Shown here piece by piece: positions 43,430 through 46,126 of a stretch of DNA of 46,126 bases. The notes under the pieces were generated by a model that worked only from the letters and a program-made list of their open reading frames with translations, was not told the DNA's origin and did not search any database. Both the position numbers and the translations under genes were made by a program. Origin of the DNA: Clostridiales bacterium (lineage in GTDB: Bacteria; Bacillota; Clostridia; Lachnospirales; Lachnospiraceae); contig JAJBVE010000030.1 in the NCBI GenBank assembly GCA_020859995.1, positions 1 through 46,126 of the forward strand, given 5' to 3'. The stretch's first letter is position 1. Every line of letters begins with the position of its first letter.

Positions 43430-43849
43430 TTATTGTTTGTGCCTGCGTTTCAGACGGCGCTGCAATCTGTATATTGGATTTCTTGCTGCTTTCAAAGCTT
43501 CATTTTCCTGCACAAGTGCCATGTTTTCAGCTATCACGGCACTATATTTTGAATTTGTAGCGTCGCGCTCTGATTTCAGATCGTTCACTTCTTTTTGCAG
43601 CCTTACGATAGTTTCACGCTTTAGTTCAAAAACAGGGGCTGTCATATGATTTACCACCTCCAATAAATACTCATCTTTATGAAAAACACGAATCATGGCT
43701 TTTCGGAAAAGTGCCAGAATGTCTTTGCGGTCGTGTTCACAGATATAGCCTGTGCTGACTGCTTCATCTAAAAGAAGTATAATCTCATGAAAGAAGTTTG
43801 TCAATTTTGACTTTGCAGAAACCGGGCCATATTTGGAACAGCTGTACAC
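43430..43849 (-). pseudogene. Truncated gene remnant encoding a coiled-coil tail
   Basis: The open frame runs 139 codons on the minus strand, but its only upstream start is GTG at 43849, directly preceded by an in-frame TAG and without a ribosome binding site. The product has a helical part (FFHEIILLLDEAVSTGYICE) and a coiled coil (VRLQKEVNDLKSERDATNSK), ending in the basic RLQRRLKRRHKQ. Coiled-coil plus basic tails of this kind end several surface-glycan transferases, including the neighbour at 42120, so this may be the 3' end of such a gene whose catalytic part was lost. A short functional protein cannot be excluded. Confidence 0.5.
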
Positions 43850-44207
43850 CTAAAAGTCTGAGGGTGTTTGCTTTTGAGGTATTTTTGCTAACTGGGTAAG
43901 AGAATCTGCAATTTCAATGAGAGAAAGTGTATCGTGGAAGTATAATATTGAAATTTCTACCTATTGATTTATCTATGTGTCTTATGTATAATTGAATTTA
44001 CAAGAAGTTCGCTGCGGTTGCGCGGGCGAATTGCGTAAGATAACGAAGCTGATTTTTGCTGCGAGCAAAATAATTCATGGATGATAACTATTTTTATGAA
44101 CGAGCCAGGTGAAAATAAGGGGGTGGCAGAACGATTATATACAAGTGGCTGAGGAGCTGATTCAGGACTTAAAGTGTTTTAACGGATGGTCTAAAAGAAG
44201 GGGGAAA
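43850..44207 (+). promoter_or_regulatory. Promoter and long leader of the BspA-like gene
   Basis: TTGATT (43964-43969), 17 nt, TATAAT (43987-43992) is a near-consensus promoter, giving a leader of about 205 nt. The leader contains TTCGC/GCGAA arms (44008-44012, 44026-44030) and TTTTGCT-GCG-AGCAAAA (44054-44070). It also has a further CGAGCCAGGTG element (44101-44111) related to the dispersed repeats. No known riboswitch was recognised. 43850-43960 holds nothing identifiable. Confidence 0.55.
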
Positions 44208-46126
44208 ATGAGAATGATGAGAAAGAAGCGGATAAAAGGAAGAATAGCATTTGTTATGGCAGCGGTTATGTTGGCATTCACCCCTGCGGAGACAGTTTTA
44301 GCTGGCGGGGCAGAGGATGTTATTGTCATAGAAGAGGAATCTGATTTTGAGTATGAAATCCTGGATATGAACGAGGCGGAAAATGCGCTTTTGATGGAAC
44401 AAGTAGAAACTGCGGATTCTATAGAAGTACTTATTGATGGGATAGAAACAGAGAACGAATCAGAAACAGAGATTGAAACAAAAACGGAGACTGAAACAAA
44501 AACGGAGACTGAAATAAAAACGGAAACTGAAACAGAAACGGAGCCAGAAACAGAAGCAGAAGCAGAAACAGAGACGAAAACAGAAACGGAGCTGAAAACG
44601 GAAGTAGAGCCAGAGTCAGAAGCAGAGCCGGAAACAGAATTAGAATCAGAAACCGAAACGGACGCGGAGCCGGAAACCGGAACGGAGGCGGAGATCAAAA
44701 CGGAGACTGAGACAGATGCGGAGCCGGAAACGGAAGAAAAGGAAGAGACAGACACACAACCAGAGTCAGGAACGGAGAAAGTGATCGAATCGGAACGTGA
44801 GGACTCAAGCTTTGACGACACAGAAATTGCAATCATGGCAATTGATGTTGCGTCTGAGGAATTGACGAGTGAGCTTGCGGCAACGTCGACCGTTACAGCC
44901 AGTGATACCTGCGGGGAAGATCTGACCTGGAGCCTGACAAGTGCCGGAAAGCTTACGATCAGCGGCACGGGGGCGATGACAGACTGGACCACCACAGGTT
45001 CCGTGCCATGGTTTGACTATACAGATTCGATTAAGACGGTGACGATCGAGAGCGGAGTTACATCCATCGGCAGCAACGCTTTTTACAATTGTTCAAATAT
45101 GACGGCCATAACAATTCCGTCTGGAGTGACGAAGATAGGAATGTTTGCATTCTATAATTGTTCCAGCCTGACCAGCGTAACGATTCCGTCCGGGGTGACC
45201 TCTATTAGCAGTGCTGCATTCCAGGGCTGTACCAGCCTGACAGGCCTGTCGATTCCGTCCGGTGTAACCTCCATCGGGGACCAGGCGTTCTATGGTTGTA
45301 CCAGTATGACGAGCGTAACGCTCCCATCCGGGATTTCTTCCATTGGACATTATACGTTTTATAATTGCACCAGTCTGACCAGTGTATCCATTCCGTCAGG
45401 AGTAAAAAAGATCGCGACTCATGCATTTCAGTCCTGCACAAGTCTGAAAAGTGTGACGATCCCGTCTACGGTGACGACTATTGACAACCAGGCGTTTCGC
45501 GGCTGTACGAGCCTGAAAAGTGTGACGATTCCATCTTCCGTGACGACCATCGGCACCAACGCATTTCGTTCTTGCACAGCCCTGACAAGCCTGGCGATTC
45601 CTTCGGGCGTGTCGAAAATAAGCAGCAGCGCCTTTTATGACTGCACTAGCCTGACGAATGTGATCCTGCCGTCCACGGTTACGACGATCGGTACAAATGC
45701 TTTTTATAATTGCACGAAGCTGGCGGATGTATACTTTGAGGGAGATTCCTCTGCATGGACATCTGTCAGCGTGAGCTCTGACAATACCTGTCTGACAGAC
45801 GCAGCGGTTCATTATGGTTATACAGTCAAATTAAATGTGAATGGCGGAAGCGCATCCACGAGCAGCATAAATGCGACCGATGGACTGACTTACGGATATT
45901 GGGAAAGCTTGCCGGTTCCGACCTGTGAGGGGTACACGTTTGTCGGATGGTATACGAGCAAGGATGGTTCTGTGAAGGTAACGGACAGTACGACGGTGAG
46001 CCTGACGGGTAATCAGACTTTGTATGCACACTGGGAAGCAAACAGTTATACGGTGACTTTTGACGCGAATGGGGGAAGCGTCTCGACGGAAAGCGTGAAG
46101 GTGACGTATGGGGATGCTTATGGCAC
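44208..46126 (+). CDS. BspA-like leucine-rich-repeat surface protein, 5' part
   Basis: Open to the right edge (about 640 codons visible). A signal peptide (MRKKRIKGRIAFVMAAVMLA, cleavage near VLAGG) is followed by a low-complexity stalk of alternating E and T (about 80-190; DNA 44446-44776, GAAACGGAG-like units) that could span the wall. Then come about ten TpLRR/LRR_5 repeats of exactly 23 residues (form LTSVTIPSGVTSIGSNAFYN, 69-bp DNA period, about 45020-45740). An InlB B-type repeat follows (GYTFVGWYTSKDGSVKVTDS, then LYAHWEAN), with a second beginning at the edge. BspA-like proteins bind host or neighbouring-cell surfaces. ATGs at 44208, 44214 and 44217 compete; 44214 has the best spacing from AAGGGGG. 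Confidence 0.85.
   Translation, partial: MRMMRKKRIKGRIAFVMAAVMLAFTPAETVLAGGAEDVIVIEEESDFEYEILDMNEAENALLMEQVETADSIEVLIDGIETENESETEIETKTETETKTETEIKTETETETEPETEAEAETETKTETELKTEVEPESEAEPETELESETETDAEPETGTEAEIKTETETDAEPETEEKEETDTQPESGTEKVIESEREDSSFDDTEIAIMAIDVASEELTSELAATSTVTASDTCGEDLTWSLTSAGKLTISGTGAMTDWTTTGSVPWFDYTDSIKTVTIESGVTSIGSNAFYNCSNMTAITIPSGVTKIGMFAFYNCSSLTSVTIPSGVTSISSAAFQGCTSLTGLSIPSGVTSIGDQAFYGCTSMTSVTLPSGISSIGHYTFYNCTSLTSVSIPSGVKKIATHAFQSCTSLKSVTIPSTVTTIDNQAFRGCTSLKSVTIPSSVTTIGTNAFRSCTALTSLAIPSGVSKISSSAFYDCTSLTNVILPSTVTTIGTNAFYNCTKLADVYFEGDSSAWTSVSVSSDNTCLTDAAVHYGYTVKLNVNGGSASTSSINATDGLTYGYWESLPVPTCEGYTFVGWYTSKDGSVKVTDSTTVSLTGNQTLYAHWEANSYTVTFDANGGSVSTESVKVTYGDAYG

Noticed and set aside
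43964-44207. Leader considered as a riboswitch or tRNA-containing segment
   Set aside because: Hairpins are small and no conserved core, cloverleaf or T-box-like motif could be found.

Overview
The window looks like a chromosomal segment from a gut or rumen clostridium, most likely Lachnospiraceae. Supporting signs are strong AGGAGG-type ribosome binding sites, sigma-A promoters with 16-17 bp spacers, nucleoside-salvage and murA genes typical of Clostridia, a TPR protein starting MDKVDKYEYNLKLEE, a DUF1703-type AAA/PD-(D/E)XK gene, and large secreted beta-helix and BspA-like surface proteins. No rRNA, tRNA, CRISPR array, intact IS element or prophage was found.
Region 1 (1-13.8 kb) is mostly metabolic: the end of an Rpn-like nuclease gene, a TPR lipoprotein, deoD-deoB, then cdd, a pyrimidine-nucleoside phosphorylase, a CBS/DRTGG manganese pyrophosphatase, a flavin-reductase-like protein and murA. 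The nucleoside-salvage genes are split by a roughly 3.6-kb accessory insert (about 4.1-7.6 kb). It holds an AbiE-type toxin-antitoxin pair with an unusually clear 45-bp operator dyad, plus an intact and a decayed secreted beta-helix gene bracketed by 47-bp direct repeats.
Region 2 (13.9-20.5 kb) has a DUF1703 ATPase/nuclease, a 1.1-kb AT- and purine-rich transcription unit with a consensus promoter and terminator but no long ORF, a TPR-disordered-AAA protein, and a cytidylate-kinase-like gene.
Region 3 (20.6-43.4 kb) is a cell-surface glycopolymer region. It encodes an ABC-2 exporter permease, an ABC ATPase fused in frame to a complete UDP-galactopyranose mutase, three CDP-polyol phosphotransferases of the TagF/TarL type, a CDP-ribitol pair (TarI-like and TarJ-like), a ribulose-5-phosphate epimerase and a pyruvyltransferase. 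The inferred product is an exported, pyruvylated polyol-phosphate polymer that may contain galactofuranose. Interspersed are a MATE transporter, a cell-wall-binding beta-lactamase-like protein, cysD-cysNC (APS/PAPS synthesis) and a 1231-residue beta-helix protein with 285-bp tandem repeats.
Region 4 (43.4-46.1 kb) has a coiled-coil gene remnant and the 5' part of a BspA-like leucine-rich-repeat surface protein that runs off the window. Short dispersed hairpin repeats occur in several intergenic gaps. All functions are inferred from motifs and family knowledge; no database search was run.
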